This document shows, piece by piece, positions 8,494-17,731 of a stretch of 64,000 nucleotides of DNA. The translations under genes were made by a program, and so were the position numbers. Where the stretch lies: contig CAZLYU010000010.1 in NCBI GenBank assembly GCA_964563855.1, positions 1 to 64,000 on the forward strand, read 5' to 3'. Origin of the DNA: JAFGRR01 sp964563855. GTDB taxonomy: Bacteria; Planctomycetota; Phycisphaerae; UBA1845; Fen-1342. Every line of letters begins with the position of its first letter. The stretch's first letter is position 1. The notes beneath the pieces were generated by a model. The model had not been told where the DNA came from and ran no database searches. It saw only the letters and a program-made list of their open reading frames with translations.

Positions 8494-9207
8494 TTAGCGG
8501 CGACGGATCACGAGACCGCCGAGGGCCAGCAGCACGAGCGAGGCCGGCTCGGGGATGTAGTTGAACAGCATGCGGGTGGAGACATCGAAGCTGAAGTTGG
8601 CGTCGGTGGCGCCGAAGCCGGTGGTGGCGGTGATGTTGCCGCCGGTCCAGCTGTACGAGTCGAAGTTCCAGCGGGTCTCTTCGCCGCCGGGGCCGGTGTA
8701 GCCGTCGTGACGGATCATGAGCACGAGGTCGTTGCCGGGGGTGTAGGTGTAGGGGGTGTCGAAGTCGATGACGAAGCTGTACTCGCCGGGGTCATTGGCG
8801 GCGTTGCTGATGAACGAGCCCTGGGGGATGTCGAGCTGGCCGCTACGGACGAGCACCGGGTTGGTCCAGTTGTCGGCGAAGGTGGTCGACGCGAGGCCCT
8901 GAGCGGCTTCGGTCGCGACCGACGGCTCGGCGAGGGTGACTTCGTAGTTGGCGAAGCTGATGTCGCCGAGCGCCGGGTAGTTGTCGCCGGCGTTGTCGGG
9001 CAGGCGGAACGACATGCTGAGGATCTCGACCGGGCTGGTGATGCCGGCGAAGAACTGGTCGTCGTAAAAGTCCTGCATGACGCGGGGCGCGGTTCGGCTG
9101 TGCGACGAAATGCCGGGGATGTTGCCCTGGCTCTCGCCGGTGATGACCGACTGGGCGAACGTTGGCGCGGCGCAGACGGCGACCGCAGCAATCAGAAGGA
9201 TGCGCAT
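8494..9207 (-). CDS. PEP-CTERM sorting-signal exported protein
   Basis: Secreted protein of 237 residues. An N-terminal signal peptide (MRILLIAAVAVCAAPTFAQ) is followed by a beta-rich Gly/Thr-rich passenger. It ends with IPEPASLVLLALGGLVIRRR: the PEP motif, a hydrophobic helix and an Arg tail, the signal processed by exosortase. Such proteins usually go with exopolysaccharide export; the exosortase is not in this window. Start ATG at 9207 has GAGGAG. The passenger is not recognised. Confidence 0.88.
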   Translation of the reverse strand: MRILLIAAVAVCAAPTFAQSVITGESQGNIPGISSHSRTAPRVMQDFYDDQFFAGITSPVEILSMSFRLPDNAGDNYPALGDISFANYEVTLAEPSVATEAAQGLASTTFADNWTNPVLVRSGQLDIPQGSFISNAANDPGEYSFVIDFDTPYTYTPGNDLVLMIRHDGYTGPGGEETRWNFDSYSWTGGNITATTGFGATDANFSFDVSTRMLFNYIPEPASLVLLALGGLVIRRR

Positions 9208-9467
9208 TTTCTCTCCTCATCCGAATTAGCACGCGACAAAACTGCTTCCCGTAGCGATCTTGGCGCGCAGACTCTCTGACGCAGAGCATAACGCAACGCC
9301 TCGCGCGAGCGGCAAGTGACGTAAAGTCTTCACGCGTTTTTGACATTTCTTAACCGGTTCTTTGCGCGCTAGCGGCTTCTCGGACGTAACTGGCGTCCGG
9401 CCGCGGCGGGCCGGTAGATTGCGGACGCAAGCGGCTTGCGGAGCGAGTCGCCGCACGGGAGACCAGG

Positions 9468-12400
9468 ATGGCCCAGCCGAAGTTCGTTCATCTGCATTTG
9501 CACTCGGAATACTCGCTACTGGATGGCGCGTGCCGGGTGAAGGATCTGGTTGCGGCTTGTAAGGCGATGGAGATGCCCGCGGTTGCGGTGACGGATCACG
9601 GCAATCTGTTCGGGGCGATCGACTTCTACGCCGCGGCGGTTGACGCCGGGGTGAAGCCGATCATCGGCTGTGAGTTGTATCTGGCGCCGGGGGATCGGCG
9701 AGACAAGGAGAGTCGCGGGCTGCGTGAGGCGAGCTTTCACCTGTTGCTGCTGGCTCAGAATCTGCAGGGCTATCGCAACCTGATGAAGCTCAGCTCGATC
9801 GGCTACACGGAGGGGTTTTACTACAAGCCGCGGATCGACAAGCAGGCGCTGGCCGAGTTTTCGGACGGGTTGATCTGCACGAGCGGGTGCATCGGCTCGG
9901 AAGTGCCGCAACAACTCACGCGGTCAGACTTTGCGCGGGCGAAGGAGATTGCGGAGACCTATCTGCAGATCTTCGGCCCGGATCGCTTCTTCATCGAGCT
10001 GCAAGACCACGGCATGCCCGAGCAGAAGCAGATCAATCCGGAGCTGGTCGACCTGGGCGAGAGGCTCGGCGTGGGCTGCATGGCAACGAACGACGTGCAC
10101 TATCTCACGCACGACGACGTCGAGGCGCACGACATTTTGTGCTGCATTAACACGCGGGCGCGCGTGCAGGATGAGGACCGCTTTCGGTTCCCGAGCGACC
10201 AGTTCTATCTGAAGAGTCCGGCCGAGATGGCCGCGGCGCTGCCTGACTATCACCACGCGCTCGAGAACACGCTGCGTGTGGCGGATATGTGCAATGTCGA
10301 GTTCGACTTTTCGCAGCGCTTCGCGCCGAAGTATGAAACGCCGAAGAACCGCGACGACGCCGAGTATCTGCGCGAGCTCGTCTACGCAGGTGCGGCGGAG
10401 CGCTACGACGCGCTGGGTGACGAGCTGCGCGAGCGGATCGACTATGAGCTGTCGGTCATTCAGAGCAAGGGTTTTTCGAGCTACTTCCTGATCGTCTGGG
10501 ACTTCATTCAATACGCGCGTCGGGAAGGCATTCCGGTGAACACGCGCGGCAGCGGCTGCAGCTCGGTGGTGGGTTACTGCCTGCGGATCAGCAATGTCGA
10601 TCCGCTGCGTTATGGGCTGTACTTCGAACGCTTCATGGATCCCGACCGCGACGAGATGCCCGACATCGACGTCGACATGTGTCAGGAGCGGCGGCAGGAG
10701 GTCATTGAATATGTGCGCCGGAAGTATGGCCACGTGGCGCAGATCATCACGTTTGGCCGGCTGAAGGCGCGGGCGGCGATTCGCGACATTTGCCGCACGC
10801 TCGACATTCCGCTCAACGACGCCGACCGCATCGCGAAGCTGGTTCCGGACGAGCTGAAGATGACGATCGAGAAGGCGCTGAAGCGTGAGCCCGAGCTGCA
10901 GCGGCTGTATGACACCGACGCGCAGGTGCGGAAGGTGATCGACGTCGGCAAGCGTCTCGAGGGATTGGCGCGGCACTCGTCGGTGCACGCGGCGGGCGTG
11001 GTGATCGCCGATGTTCCGCTCGACACGCTGATCCCGCTGGCCAAGCCGCCGGATGCGGAGATCACGACGCAGTTTGAAGGGCCGACGGTCGAGAGAGTCG
11101 GCCTGTTGAAGATGGACTTCCTCGGGTTGCGCACGCTGTCGCAGATTCAGCGCTGCGTCGACCTGGTGCGGCAGCACCATGACGTGGGGATCGACGTCGA
11201 CGCGCTCGATCTGACCGATCAGAAGGTCTACGCGCTGCTGGCGCGCGGCGAGACGCGCGGCATCTTTCAGTTTGAATCGGGCGGTATGCAGAACGTGCTG
11301 ATGAAGATGAAGCCGAACCGCATTGAAGACCTCATTGCGGCCAACGCGCTCTTCCGCCCGGGTCCGATGGCGTACATCGACGACTACGTGAATCGCAAGC
11401 ACGGCCGCAGCGAGTGGACGACGCCGCACGCGGTGATGACCGAGGTGCTCAGCGAGACGTATGGGGTGTTGGTGTATCAGGAGCAGGTGTCGCGGCTGGT
11501 GAATCGCTTGGGCGGCGTGCCGTTAAAGCGTGCGTTTCGGCTGGCGAAAGCGATCAGCAAGAAAAAAGAGGCGATGATCAACAAGGAGCGCGAGCCGTTC
11601 ATCGACGGCGCCGTCGAGAGCGGCGTTGCGCGGGAAACGGCCGAGCAGATCTTCGCCGACATTCTCAAGTTTGGTGAGTATGCGTTCAACAAGGCGCACA
11701 GCACCGGCTATGCGGTGGTGGCGTATCAGACGGCGTATCTGAAGACGTATTACCCAGTCGAGTTCATGGCCGCGCTCATGACCTACGAGAGCGGCAACAA
11801 AGACAAGATCGCGGAGTACATCGAGGCGTGCCGGCGCGTCGTGCTGCCGGACGGCGAACGGGGTGTGGAGGTGAAGCCGCCGGACGTGAACGAGAGCGAC
11901 GAAGACTTCACGGTGGTTTATCGCGAGCAGGACGGGCGGCGCGTGGGGTCGATTCGCTTTGGTCTGGCGGCGATCAGCGGCGTGGGGCGGGGAGCGGTGG
12001 AGGCGATCATTGCGGCGCGGCGTGAGGGTGGTGCGTTTCGGGATCTGTTCGATTTTTGCGAGCGGGTCGACCTGGGGCGTGTCAATCGTTCGGTGCTCGA
12101 AACGTTGATCAAGGCGGGTGCGTTCGACAGCAGTGGGGCGATGCGCCGGGCGCTGGTTGAGGTGCTCGATGAAGCGATCCAGATGGGTCAGGCGGCGCAG
12201 CGTGATCGCGCGAGCGGGCAGGGCAGCCTGTTTGGCGGACCGGCGGAAGCGGCTGCCGCACCGCCGCCGCGCATCGGCAACGCCGAGTGGAGCGATACGG
12301 AGATGCTGGCGTATGAGAAGGCGGCGCTGGGTTTGTACATCACCAAGCATCCGCTGACGCAGCACGCCGACGCGCTGCGCTGCTTCAGCACGCACGAGGT

Positions 12401-12974
12401 CGGTCAGTTGGCGAACCTCGGCGACGGGCAGACGGTGACGCTCGGCGGCATGATCGCGCGGCTGCGAACAGTGGCGATCAAGAGCGGACGCAATGTCGGC
12501 AAGAAGATGATCATTCTCACGTTTGAAGACTTCAGCGGCAGCGTTGAGGCGGTGGTGTTCAGCGAGAAGCTGCCCGAGGTGCAGCATCTGCTGAAGCCTG
12601 ACGCGGTTGTATTCATCGAGGGCACAGTCGATCGGCGGCGTGAAGAGCCGAGCGTGCGGGTGAGTGACATCACGCCGATGGAGCAAGCGCCGCGCCGGTT
12701 GGCGCAAGGCGTGATCCTGCGACTGCAAACCACGGGCGCCGCGCCCGACCCGAGTGTGTTGCGGGAGATCGAAGCCGCGTGCCGAGCGACGAGCGGCCCG
12801 ACGCCGCTGTTTTTTGAGATCGCTTCGCCGGCTGGCTGGGTGGCGACGGTGCGTGCGCGGCAACACGGGGGGCTTGACCCGAGTGATGAGGTGTTGAGCA
12901 AGCTGAGGGCTGCGGCGGGCGTGGATGATGTACTGCGCTGCGGTGTGCACGGGCGGTTGCGCGTCGGGGCGTAG
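9468..12974 (+). CDS. dnaE: DNA polymerase III subunit alpha
   Basis: Replicative polymerase catalytic subunit, 1168 residues, the usual DnaE length. The N-terminal PHP domain opens with FVHLHLHSEYSLLDGACRV. The C-family polymerase active site shows PDIDVD at 398-403 (catalytic Asp 401 and 403). Tandem HhH and OB-fold regions follow (VTLGGMIARLRTV near 985). No intein or split. Start ATG at 9468 with GGAGACCAGG upstream. It is monocistronic and ends at a strong terminator. Confidence 0.97.
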   Translation: MAQPKFVHLHLHSEYSLLDGACRVKDLVAACKAMEMPAVAVTDHGNLFGAIDFYAAAVDAGVKPIIGCELYLAPGDRRDKESRGLREASFHLLLLAQNLQGYRNLMKLSSIGYTEGFYYKPRIDKQALAEFSDGLICTSGCIGSEVPQQLTRSDFARAKEIAETYLQIFGPDRFFIELQDHGMPEQKQINPELVDLGERLGVGCMATNDVHYLTHDDVEAHDILCCINTRARVQDEDRFRFPSDQFYLKSPAEMAAALPDYHHALENTLRVADMCNVEFDFSQRFAPKYETPKNRDDAEYLRELVYAGAAERYDALGDELRERIDYELSVIQSKGFSSYFLIVWDFIQYARREGIPVNTRGSGCSSVVGYCLRISNVDPLRYGLYFERFMDPDRDEMPDIDVDMCQERRQEVIEYVRRKYGHVAQIITFGRLKARAAIRDICRTLDIPLNDADRIAKLVPDELKMTIEKALKREPELQRLYDTDAQVRKVIDVGKRLEGLARHSSVHAAGVVIADVPLDTLIPLAKPPDAEITTQFEGPTVERVGLLKMDFLGLRTLSQIQRCVDLVRQHHDVGIDVDALDLTDQKVYALLARGETRGIFQFESGGMQNVLMKMKPNRIEDLIAANALFRPGPMAYIDDYVNRKHGRSEWTTPHAVMTEVLSETYGVLVYQEQVSRLVNRLGGVPLKRAFRLAKAISKKKEAMINKEREPFIDGAVESGVARETAEQIFADILKFGEYAFNKAHSTGYAVVAYQTAYLKTYYPVEFMAALMTYESGNKDKIAEYIEACRRVVLPDGERGVEVKPPDVNESDEDFTVVYREQDGRRVGSIRFGLAAISGVGRGAVEAIIAARREGGAFRDLFDFCERVDLGRVNRSVLETLIKAGAFDSSGAMRRALVEVLDEAIQMGQAAQRDRASGQGSLFGGPAEAAAAPPPRIGNAEWSDTEMLAYEKAALGLYITKHPLTQHADALRCFSTHEVGQLANLGDGQTVTLGGMIARLRTVAIKSGRNVGKKMIILTFEDFSGSVEAVVFSEKLPEVQHLLKPDAVVFIEGTVDRRREEPSVRVSDITPMEQAPRRLAQGVILRLQTTGAAPDPSVLREIEAACRATSGPTPLFFEIASPAGWVATVRARQHGGLDPSDEVLSKLRAAAGVDDVLRCGVHGRLRVGA

Positions 12975-12989
12975 CCTCGGCAGTTTCTG

Positions 12990-13037
12990 ATCGCGGCGCT
13001 GCGAACTGGGTCGGTTCGGCGCCGCGATTGCTCTTTG
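12990..13037 (+). terminator. Terminator after dnaE
   Basis: Ten-base perfect arms ATCGCGGCGC (12990-12999) and GCGCCGCGAT (13019-13028), with an inner CGAAC/GTTCG stem, are followed by TGCTCTTTGG. It lies 16 bases past the dnaE stop. Because the next gene is convergent, it may act in both directions. Confidence 0.7.
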
Positions 13038-13052
13038 GCTCGGCGGCGTCCG

Positions 13053-13526
13053 TCAGCTCGACATGAGCGCGGCAACGAAGAACGCGGCGAAGATCAGCAC
13101 CTGCAACATGGCGAAGTAGAACGCGGTGATCGCCAGGGTGCGCCATCCGGTGCGCTCGCCGCGGCTGAAGTGCATGGCCAGCACGGCCAGCACCGGTCCG
13201 ACCAGTGGAAGGATGACGGTCGCGATCGCGATCCCGCACAAGACCCTAATGATGATGGGGGTGGCGTTCGCGTGCTCGATCGAGAGCGTTTCGATGTCGA
13301 GCGCCTGCACGTCGTCGAGCGGTCTCATCAGCCGCCGCGTGCGCTCGCAGATATCGCACGTCACTTCGGTAAACGTCGATGTGCCTAATGGAATGACGTA
13401 CGAGAGCTTGGCTACCTCGATGATTTGCTCGGTGTGCGCGGTTGCTTGCTCCGAGTGGCAAAACCGGCAATTCAAGAGCACCGCGGGGCCCGGGGTGCGC
13501 GTGCGCTCCGCGGTGAGCATGAGCAT
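13053..13526 (-). CDS. Membrane protein with N-terminal Cys pairs, unknown function
   Basis: Protein of 157 residues. Two cysteine pairs, CRFC near residue 21 and CDIC about 36 residues later, suggest a zinc-binding N-terminal domain. Two hydrophobic helices follow (IIIRVLCGIAIATVILPLVGPVLAVLAM and ITAFYFAMLQVLIFAAFFVAALM) with a short polar RGERTGWR turn between. The predicted arrangement is a cytosolic zinc domain attached to a helical hairpin. No family recognised. It ends just before the dnaE terminator, convergent with dnaE. Confidence 0.6.
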   Translation of the reverse strand: MLMLTAERTRTPGPAVLLNCRFCHSEQATAHTEQIIEVAKLSYVIPLGTSTFTEVTCDICERTRRLMRPLDDVQALDIETLSIEHANATPIIIRVLCGIAIATVILPLVGPVLAVLAMHFSRGERTGWRTLAITAFYFAMLQVLIFAAFFVAALMSS

Positions 13527-13603
13527 GTGCAGGCGCCTCGCGGTCGATAGCGCTTCGCGTGTTGTTGGTCCGCTCCGCGTTGTCGAGCCGAGTGTTGTTC
13601 CGG

Positions 13604-14347
13604 CTACGAGTCTCCCCGTGCCTTGGTGTCGGCCGCTTCCTGCTTCTCAGCCTGTGACGGACGCAGCTTCGCGTGGCGTCGCTGGTTCTCGGCCACGTGC
13701 TTGCGGTAGACCGGCAGGTATTTTTCCGGCGACTCGTCGAACGCTTGCCGGCAAAGCGGGCAGAAGAAGTAGATCCGCACGCCCTCATGGTCGCGGTAGA
13801 CCATCGGGTCGATGTCTTGCTCGCTCTTGGGGCACAAGGTTTGGTAGGTGAACCAATCGTCGTTGGCGAGCCGCTGCTGCTTGGCGTCGAGCGTGAGTTG
13901 GCCGAACGCGTCGCTGGCGTCGGCGCTGGCGAAGTAGACGCGCCGGGTCGGCATCTCGGTGTGAACCGAACGATCGATCGGCTCGCCGGTCATGGGGCAC
14001 TTCACTTGTGTGCGCAGCGGCGGGTTGGCGGCCCACTGCCGCTGTACGCCCTCTGAGTAGCGATGCGGCGCTTCGAAGAAGCGGTCGCGCGACTGCTGCG
14101 TGGCGAAGTAGACGCGCCGGCCTTTGTAGTAGTCGTAGAGCATCGGACTGACCGCCGCGCGGGTCACCGGGTCGTCGAGCTCGAGTGCGGGGCGCTGCTG
14201 CTGCTCGCTCGCCTTGTCGGCAACGGCCTGCTCGATCAACTCTCGAATCGATGCGTTCTCGCTGGATGGCTTCGGCGCCGACTCAGCGGGTTCGGCGTTT
14301 GCGACACCGGCCAGGCTCAAGACGATGATGCACGTGAGGCAACGCAT
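13604..14347 (-). CDS. Exported protein with three YHS-like domains
   Basis: Protein of 247 residues with a signal peptide (MRCLTCIIVLSLAGVANA). Three repeats of YHS/TRASH character follow: YYKGRRVYFATQQSRDRFFEAPHRY; CPMTGEPIDRS with RVYFASADASDAFG; and CPKSEQDIDPM with GVRIYFFCPLCRQAFDESPEKYL. YHS modules are thought to bind transition metals, often copper. The first copy lacks the leading CP pair. Start ATG at 14347; the upstream part of the open frame is antisense to mdh. It lies 19 bases after mdh on the same strand, so it may be cotranscribed. Role inferred as periplasmic metal binding. Confidence 0.72.
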   Translation of the reverse strand: MRCLTCIIVLSLAGVANAEPAESAPKPSSENASIRELIEQAVADKASEQQQRPALELDDPVTRAAVSPMLYDYYKGRRVYFATQQSRDRFFEAPHRYSEGVQRQWAANPPLRTQVKCPMTGEPIDRSVHTEMPTRRVYFASADASDAFGQLTLDAKQQRLANDDWFTYQTLCPKSEQDIDPMVYRDHEGVRIYFFCPLCRQAFDESPEKYLPVYRKHVAENQRRHAKLRPSQAEKQEAADTKARGDS

Positions 14348-14366
14348 GAGATCGACTCCATCCGGT

Positions 14367-15308
14367 TTACTTCGGGATGTACTTGCGGGCCGCCTCGACC
14401 AGTTCTTTGACGTGGTCGACGCTGGTCTGAAACGCTTCCTTTTCTTTCGCGTCGAGTTCGACTTCGAACACTTTCTCGACGCCGCCCGACCCCAGCATGC
14501 ACGGCACACCGACGAAGAAGCCGCCGACGCCGTACTCCTTGTCGCAATACGCGGCGCAAGGCAGCACGCGTTTCTTGTCGCGAATGATGCTTTCGGCCAT
14601 GGCGACGGTCGCCGCGGACGGTGCGTAGTAGGCGCTGCCGGTCTTGAGGAGGTTGACGATTTCGGCCCCGCCGTTGCGGGCGCGTTTGACGATATCTTCG
14701 AGCTTTCCGGCGGGGATGAGCTGGGTGACGGGGATGCCGCCGACCGTGGTGAAGCGCGGCAGCGGGACCATGTCGTCGCCGTGACCCCCGAGCAGGAGCG
14801 CCTTGACATCTTCGACGCTGCAGCCGACTTCTTCGGCGATGAACGCGGTGAAGCGGGCGACGTCGAGCACGCCGGCCTGTCCGATGACGCGTTGGGTCGG
14901 GAAGCCGGAGACCTGCCACGCGGTGTAGACCATCGCGTCGAGCGGGTTTGACACGATGATGAGCACCGCGTTAGGGCTCTTTTCGGCGACCTTGTTGGTC
15001 ACTTCGGCGACGATCTTCACGTTGGTTTCGAGCAGTTCGTCGCGGCTCATGCCCGGCTTGCGCGGCAGGCCGGACGTGATGATGACCACGTCGCTGCCTT
15101 CGGTGGGGCCGTATTCGTTTGCGCCGGTCAGCTTCACGTCGAAGCCCTCGATCGGCGCGGCTTCGTAGAGGTCGAGCGCCTTGCCCTGCGGCATGCCCTC
15201 GACGATGTCGACGAGCACGATGTCGCCGAGCTCTTTGGTCGCCGCCCAGTGGGCGCAGGTCTCGCCGACGTTGCCGGCGCCGATGATCGTGAGTTTGGGG
15301 CGTGCCAT
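14367..15308 (-). CDS. mdh: Malate dehydrogenase (LDH-like class)
   Basis: Oxidises L-malate to oxaloacetate with NAD in the TCA cycle; 313 residues. N-terminal GAGNVGETCAHW binds NAD. The substrate loop GLPRKPGMSRDELL carries Arg residues, and the catalytic His lies in GGHGDDMVPL. These identify the LDH-like MDH3 class rather than lactate dehydrogenase (Arg at the specificity position of the loop). Start ATG at 15308 with GAGGAG upstream. Followed by the YHS protein. Confidence 0.95.
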   Translation of the reverse strand: MARPKLTIIGAGNVGETCAHWAATKELGDIVLVDIVEGMPQGKALDLYEAAPIEGFDVKLTGANEYGPTEGSDVVIITSGLPRKPGMSRDELLETNVKIVAEVTNKVAEKSPNAVLIIVSNPLDAMVYTAWQVSGFPTQRVIGQAGVLDVARFTAFIAEEVGCSVEDVKALLLGGHGDDMVPLPRFTTVGGIPVTQLIPAGKLEDIVKRARNGGAEIVNLLKTGSAYYAPSAATVAMAESIIRDKKRVLPCAAYCDKEYGVGGFFVGVPCMLGSGGVEKVFEVELDAKEKEAFQTSVDHVKELVEAARKYIPK

Positions 15309-15414
15309 GCCTCATGCTCCTCTGGGTCGAGTCGTCTGTTGGCGTCCGCCGCGGGCAGCGCGACGCATCGAGGATCGTAGCTGGAAACGGCCCTTGCTGC
15401 GACGGGCCGCGGCG

Positions 15415-16173
15415 CTAGTCGCCGGGTGGTTGCGGACCGTACTGTTCGGCGTACCAGCGAATCTGCTGGGCCATGCCGATGAGCACGTCGGCCTCGTGGA
15501 TGCTGAGATCGAGCCTTCCGAGGCAGTGTCTTAAGCCATACTTGAGTTTGTCGGGGCTTTGCTCGCTGAAGAAGCCGATGCGGTCGAGCGCGTCGAAGAG
15601 CTTTTCGAACAAGATTTGTTTGCGCTGATCGGGTGCGAGGCCGTGGTCGAGCGCTTGCGGCAGCAGCGTGGCGCCGGTTTGCTGCTGCACCGCGAGCCGC
15701 AGCTCATAGACGCAGACGGTGACCGCCGCCGCGAGATTTAGCACCGGGTAGTTTTCGTCGGCGGGGATTGAGACCAGCCGATCGAATCGCAGCAGGTCGC
15801 GGACGTCGAAGCCGGTGCGCTCGGGTCCGAACGCGATCGCGACCGGTCCGGCGGGGAGCCGCGCCGCGGCTTCCTCGGCCGCTGCTCGCGGTGTGATGAC
15901 GGCTTGCCGGCGATAGAGGCCGTGTTTGGCCGAGGTCGCGTAGGTGCGGACGCAGTCGTCGAGCGCCGCGTCGAGATTGGTCACGGTGCGGGCGTTGGAC
16001 AGCAGGTCGGCGCCGTGGGCGGCGTAGGCGACGGAGTCGGGATGGTCGGTGGGGTGTTTCGGCGCGACGAGCACCAAGTCGCGCAGGCCCATGTTGGCCA
16101 TGATCCGCGCGACGGCGCCGACGTTCGCCGGCCCAGTCGGCTGATGCAGCACGATGCGAATGCGGGTTAACAA
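15415..16173 (-). CDS. TrmJ-like tRNA/rRNA 2'-O-methyltransferase (SPOUT)
   Basis: SpoU-type methyltransferase of 252 residues, closest in pattern to TrmJ (2'-O-methylation of tRNA position 32). Motif 1 is QPTGPANVGAVARIMANMGL, motif 2 IAFGPERTGF and motif 3 YPVLNLAAAVTVCVYEL, which make the trefoil-knot SAM site. A C-terminal helical extension matches TrmJ length. Start is a TTG at 16173, directly behind the palindrome GGGCGGATCCGCCC (16175-16188), which may hide or replace a Shine-Dalgarno. Substrate could also be rRNA. Confidence 0.85.
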   Translation of the reverse strand: MLTRIRIVLHQPTGPANVGAVARIMANMGLRDLVLVAPKHPTDHPDSVAYAAHGADLLSNARTVTNLDAALDDCVRTYATSAKHGLYRRQAVITPRAAAEEAAARLPAGPVAIAFGPERTGFDVRDLLRFDRLVSIPADENYPVLNLAAAVTVCVYELRLAVQQQTGATLLPQALDHGLAPDQRKQILFEKLFDALDRIGFFSEQSPDKLKYGLRHCLGRLDLSIHEADVLIGMAQQIRWYAEQYGPQPPGD

Positions 16174-16245
16174 CGGGCGGATCCGCCCAAGAGCGCGGGG
16201 TGGACCTGATCGCGGTCCTCAGGCCCCGACTCTTGCACGTTGCAC

Positions 16246-16374
16246 TTACGTCAGCGAGAGAAGTCCGAAGAAGCCGTTTAACGGGTCGGCGCCCGGACCG
16301 AGGCAGTTGATGAACTGACCGAGCGAGCAGGTCGTGAGCGTGACCCAGAAGGCGGTGTTGCGAACGCGACGCAT
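16246..16374 (-). CDS. Small hydrophobic exported peptide (42 aa)
   Basis: Short frame starting at the ATG at 16374, with GGGAG seven bases upstream. The product starts MRRVRN, continues with a hydrophobic stretch holding two cysteines (TTCSLGQFINC), then GPGADPLNGFFGLLSLT. It looks like a basic N-terminus plus signal-like core, possibly a lipobox-type or membrane peptide. No family recognised. A second peptide of similar style lies at 40543-40734. The good ribosome site and the lack of any other gene here support it; homologues would settle it. Confidence 0.45.
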   Translation of the reverse strand: MRRVRNTAFWVTLTTCSLGQFINCLGPGADPLNGFFGLLSLT

Positions 16375-16511
16375 GGGATACTCCCGTGGGAAGTGATGAA
16401 TCCGACGGCGGCAACGGATGCCGCTCAGCCGCACGTCCGGAAACTGTAGCGTGATCCGGCGAGCGACGCGAAGCACGCCCGCGGCGGGGGCGCGCGACGC
16501 ATCCCGATGGC

Positions 16512-17261
16512 TCAGGCTTCCATGGCCGGTCGCGTTTCGGCGGATGCGTTGAGCACGGCGTCGCACGGTACGGCCAGCCCGGCGCCAATCACGGGCGCTG
16601 CGAGATAGATCCAGAGCGATCCCACCTGACCGGAAACGACGGCCGGTCCGAGCGAGCGCGCGGGATTCATCGATGCGCCGCAAATCGGCCCGGCGAAGAG
16701 CGCCTCGAGCGCCACCACGCCGCCGATGACCACCCCGGCGAACAGGCCGCGCTCTTTGGCGCCGCGTGACACCGAGAGAATCACGAGCATCAGGATGAAC
16801 GTGAGAATGATCTCGAGCAGAAACGACTGTTGCCACGCGCCGCTCGGCAACGTTCCGCCGAGGCCGACGTGCGTGGGGAAGAGCACCCGCAACATCCCGG
16901 CCGCCGCGAGCGCTCCAACGAACTGCACGGCGACATAGGGCGCGACTTCGCGGCCCGGCATGCGTCCGGCGGCCCAAAACCCGATCGACACTGCGGGGTT
17001 GATGTGCGCGCCTGAGATGTCGCCGAGCGCGTAGATCATGGCCATCACGACCAGGCCGAACGTCGCCGCAACGCCCATGTGCGTCACCACGCCGCCGGAC
17101 AGATCGTTCGTCACGATCGCACCGGCGCCGGCGAACACGAGGCAGAACGTGCCGAGGAACTCCGCAAGCAACTTGCGCCGCAGTTGGAACGCGGGTGCGA
17201 AGCTGGTGCGCGGTTGAGCCGCGTTGGCCGCGGGGCGCAGGTCGAGCGGTTTCGTCGCCAC
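16512..17261 (-). CDS. MIP-family aquaporin of the ars operon
   Basis: Six-helix channel of 249 residues with both half-helix motifs: AHINPAVS and ASMNPARS (two NPA boxes). The Arg following the second NPA is conserved. Start GTG at 17261, two bases after the arsC stop. Position in an arsR-arsC unit matches AqpS of the Sinorhizobium meliloti ars operon, where the channel replaces the ArsB pump and lets arsenite leave down its gradient. Here the same role is inferred from context; it could also pass water or glycerol. Confidence 0.85.
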   Translation of the reverse strand: MATKPLDLRPAANAAQPRTSFAPAFQLRRKLLAEFLGTFCLVFAGAGAIVTNDLSGGVVTHMGVAATFGLVVMAMIYALGDISGAHINPAVSIGFWAAGRMPGREVAPYVAVQFVGALAAAGMLRVLFPTHVGLGGTLPSGAWQQSFLLEIILTFILMLVILSVSRGAKERGLFAGVVIGGVVALEALFAGPICGASMNPARSLGPAVVSGQVGSLWIYLAAPVIGAGLAVPCDAVLNASAETRPAMEA

Positions 17262-17263
17262 GG

Positions 17264-17731
17264 TCAGGCGTCTCCGGTCTGCGCGGCTGCGGGTTGCAGC
17301 GCCTGTGGAAGCGTCTCGATGAACGCCCGGATCTCGTCGCGCACGCGTCGGTAGTGCGGCAGGGCCTCCTCGTCGCTCGCGGCGTCTTTGGCGAGGCGCG
17401 GCGGATCGTCAAACCCGACGTGTACGACGCGCGAGCCCGGGAACGTCGGGCACGAATCATGCGCCGAGTCACAAACGGTGACGACGACATCGAACGTCAC
17501 GCCAATGTCTTCCGGCCGTTTGGACGTATGTTGCGAGATGTCGACGCCGGCTTCTTGCATGGCCCGCACCGCGAGCGGATTCAGGCCGTGGGGCGACGTG
17601 CCGGCTGAGTAGGCCTCGAGCTGGTCGCCGCGCAGCGCCCTGGCCCAACCTTCGGCCATCTGGCTGCGGCACGAGTTGCCGGTGCAGAGGAACATGACCT
17701 TCAGCTTCTGGGCGTCGACGGGGTCAGGCAC
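17264..17731 (-). CDS. arsC: Arsenate reductase ArsC, thioredoxin-coupled
   Basis: Low-molecular-weight-phosphatase-fold arsenate reductase of 155 residues. The CX5R loop is C16-TGNSC-R22, and the redox relay cysteines are C87 and C94 in VCDSAHDSCP, as in Staphylococcus pI258 ArsC. It reduces arsenate to arsenite using thioredoxin. Start GTG at 17731 with AAGGAG upstream, overlapping the arsR stop by eight bases. Second gene of arsR-arsC-aquaporin. Confidence 0.92.
   Translation of the reverse strand: MPDPVDAQKLKVMFLCTGNSCRSQMAEGWARALRGDQLEAYSAGTSPHGLNPLAVRAMQEAGVDISQHTSKRPEDIGVTFDVVVTVCDSAHDSCPTFPGSRVVHVGFDDPPRLAKDAASDEEALPHYRRVRDEIRAFIETLPQALQPAAAQTGDA

Noticed and set aside
9340..9368. 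TTGACA upstream of dnaE as a promoter
   Set aside because: No acceptable -10 box at 16-18 bases (TGCGCG); not reported as a promoter.
9924..11429. Open frame of 501 codons on the minus strand
   Set aside because: Opposite dnaE; no motif, shadow composition.
16175..16188. Palindrome GGGCGGATCCGCCC as a terminator
   Set aside because: It lies immediately upstream of the methylase start, has no U-tract on either strand and only a four-base loop; more likely incidental or translational.
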